From: Tieghemiomyces parasiticus
Lineage: Eukaryota; Kickxellomycota; Dimargaritomycetes; Dimargaritales; Dimargaritaceae
Length of the DNA stretch: 64,000 bases
Direction: 5' to 3'
NCBI GenBank assembly: GCA_027575765.1
Contig: JANBPT010000082.1
Span: 16,866-80,865, forward strand
Below, piece after piece: positions 25,601 through 34,505 of this stretch. The notes below the pieces were generated by a model that did not search any database, had not been told where the DNA came from, and saw only the letters and a list, made by a program, of their open reading frames with translations. The stretch's first letter is position 1; the number at the start of each line of letters is the position of its first letter. A program made the translations under genes and the position numbers.

Positions 25601-26044
25601 ACGGGCGCCGACACGGTTATCTTTGTTGAGCACGATTGGAATCCTATGAAGGACCTGCAGGCCATGGATCGTGCCCACCGCCTGGGCCAGAAACGCGTGG
25701 TGAACGTGTACCGGCTCATCACGCGTGGTACCCTGGAGGAAAAGATTATGGGACTGCAAAAATTCAAGCTCAATATCGCCAACTCGATCATCAACCAGCA
25801 GAACAGTGGCCTGCAGAACATGAACACCAACCAGCTGCTTGACCTATTTAGCGTCACCGATGTCGGTAGTGGTCAAGCCGGCGCGGCAGCGACAGACGGA
25901 AGTGGCAAGGAGGGTAGTGGTGACAAGGGCGGTCAGAAGCAACAGAGCGCCAAGGCCGTGCTCGATAGCATGGACGAGCTTTGGGACGATAAGCAGTACA
26001 ACGAGGAGTATAATTTGGACTCCTTTATCCAGTCACTGAACTAA
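19652..26044 (+). CDS. MOT1: TBP-associated Swi2/Snf2 ATPase MOT1/BTAF1, 2130 aa, single exon
   Basis: Mot1 uses ATP to remove TATA-binding protein from DNA and so redistributes it among promoters. The ATG at 19652 gives MTSRLDRLVLLLDTGSTPA, the family's N terminus, followed by HEAT repeats (AAQQIGDIQKQHPHEL, WETRVAAGIALEAI). A basic AT-hook-like motif (PRGRPRKHP) lies near residue 235, then KRKARKDGRPGG as a likely nuclear signal. HEAT repeats continue to about 1500. Near 1207-1226 sits an unusual Arg-Gly run. The SNF2 ATPase begins at about 1526: DDMGLGKTLQSI (motif I, near 1551), LDEGHIIKN (motif II; DEGH is typical of Mot1), then the helicase C domain (LDGSVDALRRQDMVTRFNQD, HVGGLGLNLTGADTVIF, DRAHRLGQKR). 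It ends LWDDKQYNEEYNLDSFIQSLN, as relatives do. An uninterrupted 6.4-kb frame in a genome where several conserved genes have introns is notable. Confidence 0.97.
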   Translation: MTSRLDRLVLLLDTGSTPAIRATAAQQIGDIQKQHPHELSNLLARVCRHLRSKQWETRVAAGIALEAIAQYVPDWTTLTAPTAQKSTEETSEPPASPGSQPSTPCRTSAPGGPATPTPTAHPSTAWAFDRVDLPTVLTQGQTLLSSAGREFDLDLGDLDPAERMRIQRQRLAQNLGMGMQFAGSDLFDDADLHTAAPAVSKAADPAPAVAGGYHGGVPLAAITPRAPEPTRGGPRPRGRPRKHPVSPPRPPPADDTSNPAFAHLDLSNLSARERNRLKRKARKDGRPGGFTPGADSAQPRDKVRIVEGESTAVPVPAAPSAEPAPPATVEPSTESSTASPAPETVAALPTPPDHWPFTRLVDQLCLDLFDPDWEVRHGAGLGLKSILRRHGAAAARKQGCTPEVNAERNQLYLADIAVRLVCVLALDRFCDFVSDQVVTPVRETCAQTLGTVAKHLAPLGVDQAAGALLQLVHQPWTQAVALRPGAAPVTAPVWDVRYAGLLGLKYLVAVRQDLADQLLSGVVGAVHLGLRDADDDVRAVSAATLVPVVDVLVRRLPEVLPDLCRALWDGLLELKDDLTPSIASVMELVAKLYRYPEVCATMQQAPGAGFGALLPRLYPFFRHTMTSVRRAVLDTLLTFVRLAPGDPWADGQWRSTDARPLQLLYQNIILETHPAVLQLSVEVWTSLVWRLARDAETVPAPGAPTPLAAHVAPHLHPWLVLLATPVGWPLHTAGLYGAPPPGQATPLATYQVHPVDTAMVQQDRGLVPPAVVYRNRTAAARSLGQLLAAFEVVQRRHDVQTTDSTSIDKFLGECFLPLTRTGTAYGQWAIATIVEEWAAARALAHQLATGPVREVLHPLLIQTSGLAAQLHTAFLHDLALPLSTPRLERCGAPYHELVQLLAGLHHDATCLLRELQGASVKASRLLPAELPPIGTEGPPPPSGYFTVDWAEHLITQLYPAAVAHLPTTKAAQATRAACEDRRVRLANQIEQYHIELTTVQVRAQAAVAGAVVAMETLPDKLNSVIRALMSAVKLEELGDLQLRAAVSVARLCALLAADVAPATASSDSWAPPTYDVDLLRLPWPAQSPAAKIVKNLCTLVCSDPTRVVSDDQRDGIRSVRQAADGSTESGTNPAKLHVREPVQATVAQVAGAMHLALNHSSATPPAGLLLTPLISDPEDATRAYQGNTRKAATAAAATAAGDVETSGGRGRGARGRGRGRGRGRGAASADNSRPSTTPSSPVKSEPPGDDGDIAVGPPLAGENQVRASRAVRGATLALHALATGLGPTLFARLPRLWDTLARPLAAVGCLVPDREGPDAAVAALDNALAGTLIPPVPIVPNDLIDALLLVRALGPALHPNLHEALLTLLPQVCTVAQAGRADLRYAAAECLASLAAVLRDPVLTAVVRHLVPVLGQVQALTRRQGAAETIYRIVNALDLQVLPFVIFLVVPVLGRMSDPDDDVRLTCTNAFAHLIKLVPLEAGVPDPPALAADLLATRATERRFLAQLLDSSQLEPYPLPMPVSVTLRPYQQAGVDWLAFLNRYGLHGVLADDMGLGKTLQSICILASDHHHRATRFAATKSPDAAPLPSLVVCPPTLLGHWAQEIRTYVANLNPLIYAGPPVERRRLRPLIPRHDVVVMSYDVLRNDLEDLVDQHWNYAVLDEGHIIKNARTKLTRAAKAVRAQHRLILSGSPIMNGPLDLWSLFDFLMPGFLGTERMFHERYGRPILASRDGRSSSRDQEAGALALEALHKQVLPFLLRRMKEDVLDDLPPKIIQDYYCELGDVQRQLYEDFARSQTTQTIRRSLETAAGNDADDEGSGDSGRKRGQTHVFQALQYLRKLVNHPLLVLNPDHARYDAVMAQVGHDAARLRELVHAPKLLALRQLLTDCGIGGPGEDTSAAAAVAEPAVSPHRALIFCQLKTMLDIVENDLLKAHMPGVSYLRLDGSVDALRRQDMVTRFNQDPSIDLLLLTTHVGGLGLNLTGADTVIFVEHDWNPMKDLQAMDRAHRLGQKRVVNVYRLITRGTLEEKIMGLQKFKLNIANSIINQQNSGLQNMNTNQLLDLFSVTDVGSGQAGAAATDGSGKEGSGDKGGQKQQSAKAVLDSMDELWDDKQYNEEYNLDSFIQSLN
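23271..23330 (+). repeat. Arg-Gly-rich coding repeat within MOT1
   Basis: Short GGxCGx units encode a run of alternating Gly and Arg (about residues 1207-1226), like an RGG box, flanked by Ala-rich and Pro/Ser-rich sequence that looks disordered. It interrupts the middle HEAT region. RGG boxes commonly bind RNA or are arginine-methylated; any such role here is inference. Confidence 0.7.
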
Positions 26045-26434
26045 TTTGCACAAGACAGGCGACCAGATCACCTTGCTCCCAAAATATAAATACTTCTTTG
26101 TGATATTTGACTTGACCGTGTAGTGTAGCCCCTAGGATGGACGGGGGAGGGGGATATAGCGAGGGCGAGAGGGCCAGGCCTGGTAGGCTGTAGTCGGCCA
26201 TGACGCGTCGGGACTAGCCCTCTTCATTTGCACAAACGCGGAGGTGCCGGACAGTCCGGATTAGGGGGGACCCATACTCCGTCGTGCCCCTTACCACATT
26301 TCCCTATTTTTGAGTGCCATCCGTGTCATTTCACTCTCCACCCTACGGACTCCTGTGTGCCCTTTTCCATTTACATCTTTAACTCTGTACAGAGACACAG
26401 CTTCTCGCATCTGCAGTGCCAACCTTGGTCCAAA
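26045..26434. other. Intergenic region between MOT1 and ARP4
   Basis: This short interval of 390 nt carries the MOT1 3' end and the ARP4 promoter on the same strand. It includes an AT-rich AAAATATAAATA stretch about 50 nt after the MOT1 stop, a possible processing signal, and a CT-rich leader before ARP4. Confidence 0.45.
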
Positions 26435-28505
26435 ATGGTCATCTATGGTGGAGGTACGACCGCATCTCGTCCCTGTCGCCGTGCTGCCCTTCGGCGCCCG
26501 GATTGCGGCAACATGCTGATCGGTCTCCAATTCGTGCGACTCACCGGCAAAGCTCCGTCGGAACACGAATCTTAACCCATTGAGCCCGTTTCCGCTTCCC
26601 TTACCCACCTAACCACTTCATTCACTGCAGACGAGGTGTCGGCCCTAGTGCTTGACATTGGCGGTACTTGGACCCGCGCGGGCTACGCTGGTGAAGACAT
26701 CCCGAAGGTGGTCGTCCCCAGCTGGGTGGGCACTACCGATGTGGGTGACGACACTATTTCCAAGTCTATTCGCAGCACGGGCGATATGTCTGTCGCAAAC
26801 CCCGACGTCGAGATGGGTGACGCCACGGCAGAAGCCAAGCCGACGGAGGAAAGCGCGGCCGCCCAAAAGTATTACATTGGCGATACGGAGACCAGTACCT
26901 GGCGCCCCAATATGGGCCTCAAGTCCCCGCTAGAGGATGGGCTAGGTAGGTGAATCACGTAAGGCGGTAGAGGTTGTACCAAAGTGAAGTAGGGCAGGCT
27001 TCCCCCCCCCCCGTTTCAAGCTCAGACACCAGCCATGCACTGACCACTTTGTCCCTCGCCCTCCCTATCCTCCCCCCTTTAGTAACTGACTGGGACATTT
27101 ACGAGAACCTTTGGAACTACTGCTTCCAGAAACGCCTGCGGGTCTCCCCCAGCGAAAACCCCCTATTCGTCACTGAGACCGCCTGGAACACCCCGGCCCT
27201 GCGCGAGAAGCTGGTCGAACTCGCCTTTGAAAAATTCGACGTCCCCGCCTTCTACGTCAGCAAGGACCCCGTACTGACCTCCTTCGCAGCCGGCCGCTCG
27301 ACCAGTCTCGTCCTGGACTGCGGTGGCACGACGACCAGCGCCACCGCGGTCTTTGACGGGTACGCACTCAAGAAAGGTTTGTAGACACGTGCTATACGGG
27401 TGGCGAGGTCCTCCTCATTACGGGCTTGGGTGAGCTCTGAGCTGAATGTAATCACCTGACGCGATAGTCTTCAGATCCTCTAACGCCCCGACACATCTAA
27501 CCCTCTTTACTCTATTGGGAGCAGGTCAAGTCTACCAGAACGTCGCCGGTGACTTTATCTCCGACCAGATCCTGGCCCAGCTGAAGCGTGATCACCAGAA
27601 GGAGGTCGTGCCGCGGTACCAGGTCGCGCAAAAGCGAGCGGTCGAGGCGGGCCAGCCGGCGGATGTGGACCTGCGCGTGCTGGATGGCCCCACCGACCCG
27701 AGCTACCACCACCGGATGCAACTGCAGGCTGTGCACGAGTACAAGGAGCTGGTATGCCAGGTTTCGGAGACAACCTTCAACGCTGACGCCCTGCGCGCCC
27801 GCCCGCCCCGGGCCTACGAGTTTCCCGACGGGTATAACCTCCAGGTTGGCATCGCCCGCTTTGAGGTGCCCGAGATCCTTTTCCAGCCCGAGCGCTTCAT
27901 TATCGACCGTACCCAGACCGTGCGACTCAATGGTAGTACCGTACCACTAGGGGCGGCGGCCCCAGGTGAATCACCTGCAGGTGTGGGCGCGACCCCCACC
28001 GCTGCCACGAACGGGCCCGCCGGGGGTGGTGACCTCCTGGGCGTACCCCGTATGATCTATAACTGCATCAACGCCTGCGACGTCGACATGCGGCCTCACC
28101 TCTTCAGCAACGTCATATTGACCGGCGGCTCGACCTTGTTCCCAGGCTTCGCAGACCGTGTCAATTTTGAGTTGCAGCACCTGGCCCCTGGGGTAAGTCT
28201 CACAGTTTTTTTTGACCTTATAATCGGCGCCCCTGCAACTATGCAGCCTGGCACGCTCTCTTATCTACTAGGCCGTTGTAGCCGCGCTCCGTCTAACCCT
28301 CATTTCACGTATTGTACCTCCTTATTCCCCCTCCCCTCAGTCCCGCATTCGGATCCACGCTCCGGGCAGCACAGTCGAACGCAAGTTCAGTACGTGGCTG
28401 GGCGGCTCGATCCTATCGTCCCTCGGCACTTTCCATCAGCTATGGATCTCCAAACAGGAGTACCAGGAGTCCGGGGCCTCCATCGTCAACAAGAAGTGCC
28501 AGTAA
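26435..28505 (+). CDS. ARP4: Nuclear actin-related protein 4, 5 exons, 486 aa
   Basis: Arp4 (human BAF53/ACTL6A) is a nuclear actin-fold subunit shared by NuA4 acetyltransferase, INO80 and SWR1. Exons are 26435-26453, 26631-26945, 27083-27376, 27525-28192 and 28341-28505, all GT-AG. The first exon is only 19 nt and gives MVIYGG-D, joining to [20 protein letters not shown], as in Arp4 proteins. Other signatures are [63 protein letters not shown], and the actin end [24 protein letters not shown] plus [29 protein letters not shown]. The identity is supported by [10 protein letters not shown] and the ending IVNKKCQ. A low-complexity Ala/Gly/Pro/Thr loop of about 40 residues sits before [13 protein letters not shown]. 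The donor of intron 3 is GTTTGT, weaker than the rest. Confidence 0.94.
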
Positions 28506-29282
28506 ACTCGACCGCAAATGTTGGTCCCTGTGCGCTATAGTGATGACCCCATACCGACCAAGTCGATCCACGCAGTCAACCCATGTCCCACTTGGTTATT
28601 TTCTGATAGACCGTCGAAATAGCCACTATCTATTCCACAGATTTTATCTGTCCGATTCTATTGCCTTCTCCCCTCTCTGTAGTTATCAGTATCAAATAAA
28701 TGACCCGTCACATATGTTCCCCGGTGGGCGCTAACCAAGTGACGTCGGCGAGGGCCGCGACAAGACCCTAGACATGGCACAGCGACGCTTACCCACACTT
28801 ATTATTATGGATAACATTTCCAATCATCACTCCTAATGAAACTCGCCCCCCCCCGCCAGCTCTGGACCAACGGGCCTCCATACCTTCTATAGATCGCGTT
28901 GAATTAACAGTGATATTAGTCCACAGCGCAATATCCGGCTACCTCAGGGAGCGGTACAGGCTAGTCAAGGGGACCGAGCCTGTAACGGGAGCTAAGGCGC
29001 CGTGGCTCCATAGCCCCTCACCGGCAGCAGCTGGAGAAGGCGCACTCGGATAATGCGGGCCACTCGGACCAAGGCTTTGGGATCGCCGTCACAGTCAGTT
29101 CACAACGGAGAGAGAGTGAGTGAGAGATTAGAATCCTAACTAAACTGGCGTCGATGACTTTGCTCGTTCACATCTCGATACTCTATTGTTCTGGTATATT
29201 TTACACATTTGCATTCTTAAAATCAAACAGTCGGTACCCCACACGGCGAATCCCGCCAACTCCTCTCTAATACGTTTTAAAT
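28506..29282. other. Intergenic region between ARP4 and the FMP32-like gene
   Basis: Same-strand spacer with the ARP4 3' end and the next promoter. A run of nine C lies at about 28846-28854. No gene is visible. Confidence 0.45.
28695..28700 (+). terminator. Candidate polyadenylation signal for ARP4
   Basis: AATAAA lies about 190 nt after the ARP4 stop, within an AT-rich stretch. Confidence 0.35.
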
Positions 29283-30305
29283 ATGCTCCCGCGGTTAGGC
29301 TTGTGTCTAGCCCGTGCCCGCGTGACACTCCGCCAGGGCAGCCTTGCAAATCACGGCGGTTGGCCAGCACCTCACCTACCGGACCGACCCATCCCGGGCG
29401 CACGGCTTACCTGGTCACGCCTTCCGCCGCTACGAAACTTTTCACGCACGGCCTGCTGTACCGACGCCCCGGCTAATACCGAAGGTCCCGATGCTACACC
29501 GCCGGCGGAAGGCCAGGGCGAGGCCTCCGCAACGACCGCGGCGGCCAAACTTGATTTTACAGCCGCACAAGAGAATCTGCTTGAGGGCTTAGTGCACGAG
29601 TACGCCCATCCAATACCAATCCACCCGTTTGATTCCTTCCAAGTTGTCCGCCGTTTGGAAGACGGTGGGTTCACGCGACCACAGGCGGTTCTGCTCATGG
29701 ATGTGATTCGGAGCATGACGATACGCGCTACTGCGCCCGTGCACGAGGATATGCTCAAGAAGGCCGACCTGGACAATTCCATGTACCTTTTCAAGGCGGC
29801 GCTCACGGAACTACGTACCGAGATCCGGGTCCTCCGCCAGATCGACCGGGCAGCGCTGCAATCCGAAATCGATACGGTGGAGCAAGACATTGATAACTTG
29901 CGACACCGCCTGAGCGAGGATATGATCAACCTGCGGTCCGAGATCCAGATCGAGCTCAACCAGTATAAATCTGACCAGCGCGAGCGCGTCCAGACCATGG
30001 CCGAGGCCATCCAAGAACTCAACGACACCTTCACCCGGTCCCTGGGCGCCGTCCGCACCGAGATGGAGGCCGTCAAGTGGGAGACCACTCGTAAGGGTAT
30101 CATTGCCATCTACGGCGCCGTCGGCCTACTGCTGCTCCTGGCGATGATGATGCCGTCGCGTAAACCCAAGGTGGAACCGAAGGGTCCGACAGAAGACCCT
30201 TACAGCTTCGAGTCCTCCCCAGCTGCCGCATCCGAGCAAATCAACGGGTTCCTCAACATGTCCAGCGGTAGTGGCGGGAGCGGGCGTCGCCCGGCGGCGC
30301 GGTAG
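29283..30305 (+). CDS. Mitochondrial FMP32/MCUR1-type coiled-coil protein (DUF1640), 340 aa
   Basis: This belongs to the DUF1640 family (yeast Fmp32, human CCDC90A/B), inner-membrane proteins linked to calcium uniporter regulation and to respiratory-chain assembly. The ATG at 29283 opens an Arg-rich, acid-free presequence (residues 1-60) suited to mitochondrial import. The family head follows: FDSFQVVRRLEDGGFTRPQAVLLMDVIRS. A long coiled coil spans about residues 155-270 with regular Leu/Ile heptads (LRTEIRVLRQ, AALQSEIDTVEQDIDNLRHRL, LRSEIQIELNQYKSDQRER). One transmembrane helix (IIAIYGAVGLLLLLAMMM, about 275-295) precedes a short Ser/Gly-rich tail. The order head, coiled coil, C-terminal helix fits the family. 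No intron is needed. Which member it matches cannot be decided here. Confidence 0.88.
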   Translation: MLPRLGLCLARARVTLRQGSLANHGGWPAPHLPDRPIPGARLTWSRLPPLRNFSRTACCTDAPANTEGPDATPPAEGQGEASATTAAAKLDFTAAQENLLEGLVHEYAHPIPIHPFDSFQVVRRLEDGGFTRPQAVLLMDVIRSMTIRATAPVHEDMLKKADLDNSMYLFKAALTELRTEIRVLRQIDRAALQSEIDTVEQDIDNLRHRLSEDMINLRSEIQIELNQYKSDQRERVQTMAEAIQELNDTFTRSLGAVRTEMEAVKWETTRKGIIAIYGAVGLLLLLAMMMPSRKPKVEPKGPTEDPYSFESSPAAASEQINGFLNMSSGSGGSGRRPAAR

Positions 30306-30967
30306 AGCCCGCAGATACTTGGGACGTCATCTGATTTAACCTAAGGAGGAAATGGGTAACTTGGAGTGGGCCGCCCCTACACACCCTCGCGTACGTGAAA
30401 CATTTGTCAGGGTATAAATTGGCGAGGTCGTGACGGGAAGACTGGCCATTCCCTCAACTTCGTTCGAGTCGGTATCATAAAAGGATCCGCTTCTATTCTT
30501 TGGTGTCATCAAAAGACTTTCCGTTGGCCCAGTTACCGAATGACGAATACTGGGTTAGCTGGTAAAACACATTAATGCAATGTAGCGAGGATTGAAGGTT
30601 TTTTTCAATTTGGAAGGCCACACGCCCCCCCCCGCAGGATATCCACCAGCAGCGCTCTCTACCACGACAAACCATTGGTCGTTGGATGACGTCGACCCAC
30701 CAGCTATGGCCTTATCTGTGAAGTGGCGGGGGGTATGCCTGGGAATATACTAGCCTAATTTCCCTGCCCAGGCCCTCAACTACTGCTTTCCAAATGCATA
30801 CCTGCATCACGGTTGTATGCTACTGGCCTTCCTACCCGCCCGCATTCCTTCAGACGTGACTGACTATTCCCCACCCGCCTCTCCACATTCATTCTGACCA
30901 GCACCGAAACGTGCAACCTGTCCAACGCCCTCTCCCTCACATTTCTTTCACTCGCTTACTTCTCATA
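30306..30967. other. Intergenic region between the FMP32-like and PP2C genes
   Basis: Same-strand spacer. It holds a run of nine C at about 30625-30633 and a pyrimidine-rich leader (about 30890-30960) immediately before the PP2C start. No gene is visible. Confidence 0.45.
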
Positions 30968-33342
30968 ATGTTCTCCCGCCGGGTGCTGGCAGACCTGGCC
31001 CAGCGGGGCAGCCCGCGGTCCGCCTTGGGCGGAAAAGCCTACAGTACGCGGCCCAAGGTGATTTTACCTCACCACCAGTACGTCATTCGTACCCCGCATC
31101 AGCGCCACAACATGCGACTAGATATCACCCAGTTGCCCCACTTTATCGGCGTCCGCTCGACGCGCGGCGTGCGGGAGTACAACGAGGACCGGTACAAGGT
31201 ACGCGTTCTTCGTCTCGACTCCCAGACCGAACAGCAGCAAGCGGTATTCTTGGGCGTGTACGACGGGTAAGTTCGACGATTCGGGTGATGTTTCGAACGC
31301 AGTGATCGATGACCGTAGGCCCGGGCCTCCATCTAAACTAGACTAGAGGGAACGTTAGGGCGGGGCTCGTCGCTCAACCGCTAGTTACGTACTCCCCATT
31401 TTATAATATTCCTCGTTAACTTGTTCCCCTGTCCTTTTATTTCATTGACAACCTTTATATTTATATATATATATATATATCTCGGTAGGCACGGCGGCGC
31501 TCGATGCGTGGATTACCTGTCAGCTAACCTCCACCGAAACATCGAGGGCGTGACAATGGCCGACGTGCGACCGGTCCTACGCCACCTGCAGAACCTGGGC
31601 GAGTCCTGGCAGGAATACGAGCCGAAGCTCCTCCTGGATGCCATCGACCGGGCGAGGTCCCGGGACCCCCAATCGACCAACGACTACCGCATGTCCCTCC
31701 CGGCCCGTCTCACCCTGGCCTTCCTTAAGACCGATCTGGATTTGTACCGCAATGAGACAATTAAAGACGGATCCACCGCCTCCGCAGTCCTAATGGAAGC
31801 CCTCGACGGGCTGCCGTTCTGGTCGTCCGACCAACTACGGCTAACCGCCGCCAACGTAGGAGACACTAGGTAAGCGCGATCTCCACTCTTCGAGTCTACA
31901 ACTCACTCGGCCCCATCCACGCGCGCAAGGTCTAGGGCACCTGCCCCTGTTCCACGTGTGTGTACGTATGTCCGCTTCTCCTACGCCGGCAACCGGGCGG
32001 GCCATGACGACCATTAACCAGTCCCCCCTTTTCTCATCTTACCCATCCTCGCCAGGATCATCGCCTGTGATGCACACAGCGGCCTGGCCCGCGAACTAAG
32101 CCGGGACCACCATGCCGATGACCCGGCCGAGTTGATCCGGATTAAGCGCGCCGGTGGCTTCGTAGACGCTGATGCCTTTGGCGAATTTATGGCCCTAGGT
32201 CGGGTGGCCAACACGCGGTCGTTCGGCGACCGGACCCTCAAGTCATTCGGGGTGATTGCGGAACCCACGGTGTTTCAGCACGATTTCAGCACCAAAGACC
32301 TGGCGTTTCTAGTCATAGTTACTGACGGTATCACATCCGTGCTGGACAACCAGGAGATCATCGATCTGGTAAGCATACCTATGAGATGGGGGAGGTGGTT
32401 AATTGAGACTAGTTAGCCTGCTGAACGCCTGCGAATGTAACAACCATCGAACTCACGACCAGGTGAATTTATCCACTGTCCCTGAATCTTTGGGGATGGG
32501 CTTGTACCATAACTTTTCATTAGATCCGACCTTTTAGCGACCCGACCCAGGCCGCTATCGAACTGGTGGACATGGCCGACCGGGCAGGTTCATCCGACAA
32601 TATGACTGCTCTGGTAAGTTGGTGCATTATTACTTCAATAGTGTGGAGGGATGTACACCGTCTTCGGTGTTTTCCCCTTTCCAATCCAACGCCCTTTAAA
32701 AGTACTAATCACGTCTACCATTTCACCCGCCTCCCCATGCAGATTGTGGCCCTACCCGGATGGAACCCGGCTTTAGTCACCCACCGACCACCAGTCACTA
32801 CGGACCGAGATAACGGGCGAGATCCATCTCTCGGCAGTCTGGTTGGAGTCCGTACAGAGGAGGGTAGCTCCCCCGTGGATCTGGATGCGGGAGCGACCCG
32901 GCGCCATGGTGGCTGGATAGGAGCTAGTAGCCGTCGTCTGGACGGTACCAAAGGCAAGGCTGACGTGCCCATCCGAACCCTCCTGACCCGCCTTTACGCC
33001 AGTGCGGAAACTTTGTCGCTATCGGCTACGCCCCAGCCCAACGGGGCCGCAATCAGGCTAAATGCCCGCCAAATCCGGGAATATCTGGCGCAGCACGCGG
33101 TCGCCTTGTCGATGGACACGGCCGTGAGTGAAGACGGCACTGGTCCGCCCATTGACACACCCAAGACAGCGGGTGAGGTGAGCGCAACTAACGCGCGCAT
33201 CGTCCAGTTATCATACACTGTCCTAGGGCGCACGGGGGACCCGACAGCCCAGGATGGAGAGGAAGGGTTGACAACCGACGAATTATATCGGGCCTGGCGA
33301 CTCCTGGACGTTAAGGCGTGGACCACCGCTCCGACTGAGTAG
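30968..33342 (+). CDS. PP2C-family Ser/Thr phosphatase, probably mitochondrial, 5 exons, 560 aa
   Basis: This is a metal-dependent protein phosphatase of the PPM/PP2C family. Exons are 30968-31266, 31489-31869, 32056-32368, 32524-32613 and 32743-33342. The N terminus (MFSRRVLADLAQRGSPRS, then YSTRP) looks like a mitochondrial presequence. Catalytic motifs in order are GVRSTRGVREYNEDRY (metal Asp near residue 72), GVYDGHGGARCVDYL (split by intron 1), LTAANVGDTRIIACD, LGRVANTRSFGDRTLK, VIVTDGITSVLDNQEI and SSDNMTAL (metal Asp). The pattern resembles yeast mitochondrial Ptc6; the exact orthologue is uncertain. For exon 4 I chose the acceptor at 32523 because the nearer CTTTTAG would break the SDPTQAAIELV frame. 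The C-terminal extension of about 190 residues after the catalytic core is disordered in its first half, with helical-looking segments later, and is not recognised. Confidence 0.9.
31452..31480 (+). repeat. TA-dinucleotide microsatellite in PP2C intron 1
   Basis: An almost pure TA tract sits just upstream of the intron's 3' splice site (CTCGGTAG). It replaces the usual pyrimidine tract, so acceptor strength may depend on repeat length. Confidence 0.8.
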
Positions 33343-33971
33343 GTGAGTGGGTAGCCGAGCGGATCAATGTTGTGCAATACTAGTTGTATTATTTTATAAG
33401 GACCCCGCGACCTGGAGTCCTCTCGGTAAGGGCGGCCAATTGACCGCTAGAAGTTTGCGTATGCCCCATTTCCTGTAATTTCAATGTATTAAAGCTACTG
33501 TCCCCTGAAAGGTTCAATATGTCAATCGGTAGTAATTGATGAAGTAATAGCTATCACGACCATCAACCCTGTTGTAAAGGGACAGCCAGCCTAGCTAGCT
33601 AGGATCAATCTTCCCCTATTACTATTTGGGGGTAACTGAACATGAGCCCCTCAGAATCAGACCTAGAGGATCTGGCTGAATTGGGTCTTAACCAGTAACC
33701 TTATCACGGATTATTAGCCAAGGTGCTAGCAGGTTGACCAATATGCTGAATTTAATGATAGCCCGGCTGGAAAACACCAGCCATATTCCCACCAAAGAAA
33801 TACAGAAATGTAGAATGAGGATCAGGATGTACCAGAAGTAGGGTAACGGGTATGCCCCAGAAGGGTTGCAAGAAAAAAATGAGGAGACCTCTGGTTCGTC
33901 GTGACCGCAGAGTTAAGTGCCTGAGGCGACCCAAATGGCAACAGGTGAAGGTGTTTTTAGTGCGGCTATCG
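33343..33971. other. Convergent intergenic region, PP2C / Gln-rich secreted protein
   Basis: Two genes end toward each other here. It is AT-rich and holds a short palindromic CTAGCTAGCTAG repeat at about 33590-33602. No gene or clear shared terminator is visible. Confidence 0.45.
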
Positions 33972-34198
33972 TTAATTTTTCTTAAAAAAGTTCAAAACCC
34001 TCTCACGCTTACCCAAAGGACGCTGGGGGTTCGGCGCGTATGAGCTCGCTTCACCCTGGAGCTGGTACATCGGATCAGGCATACGGTTGGGCAAGCTATG
34101 TTGCCCCGAGAACGGCTGCGATTGGGGGAAGGGCTGTCCATACGGCATGTACTGTTGTCCCGAGAATGACTGCTGCTGGGGGAGGTATTGCCCATGCG

Positions 34199-34234
<36 letters not shown>

Positions 34235-34505
34235 CCGGCTTGGCGCCATATTTCTTATAAGCTTTGACAGCAGCAAAGCTTGCCACTGCTGCGGCAAGAC
34301 TGTTCCTGAACTTGTGCTCATCGCTCACCTTGGCGGCAGCCACACCCGCACCGGCCATGATAGCGGCCGTGCCTAATCCTCTTTCGTTCTGGCCTTCAGG
34401 GTGACCATTGTAGTTACCATAAGGTGACGAATACTGGTCACTGGCGAGGACGGTGCTGGTGAGGCCGAGCAGGGCCACCGAGGCGACCACGAGGGACTTG
34501 AGCAT
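33972..34505 (-). CDS. Small Gln-rich secreted protein, 177 aa
   Basis: I do not recognise the family. The ATG at 34505 opens a signal peptide (hydrophobic residues 4-20, ending VLAS-D). A Gly/Ala-rich hydrophobic segment follows (about residues 44-58, LGTAAIMAGAGVAAAKV), then a short alanine-rich helix with basic residues (SLAAAVASFAAVKAYKKYG). Next come a run of 11 glutamines (about 91-101) and an imperfect repeat of the type FSGQQYMPYGQPFPQSQPFSGQ, rich in Gln, Pro, Tyr and Ser. The tail is basic (LGKRERVLNFFKKN). The mature protein has no cysteines. Gly/Ala helices next to a Q/P/Y-rich tail resemble cell-wall or adhesive secreted proteins, but that is inference. A TATAAAT box lies 174 nt upstream. 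Confidence 0.75.
34200..34234 (-). repeat. CAG/CTG trinucleotide repeat encoding polyglutamine
   Basis: Nearly perfect CTG units on the plus strand (CAG on the coding strand, with CAA at one end) encode the 11-Gln run in the secreted protein. Such tracts tend to vary in length between strains. Confidence 0.85.

Noticed and set aside
11289..33342. Whether ORC5, MOT1, ARP4 and neighbours form a functional gene cluster
   Set aside because: They act in unrelated or loosely related nuclear and mitochondrial processes, have separate promoters and mixed strands; proximity looks incidental.
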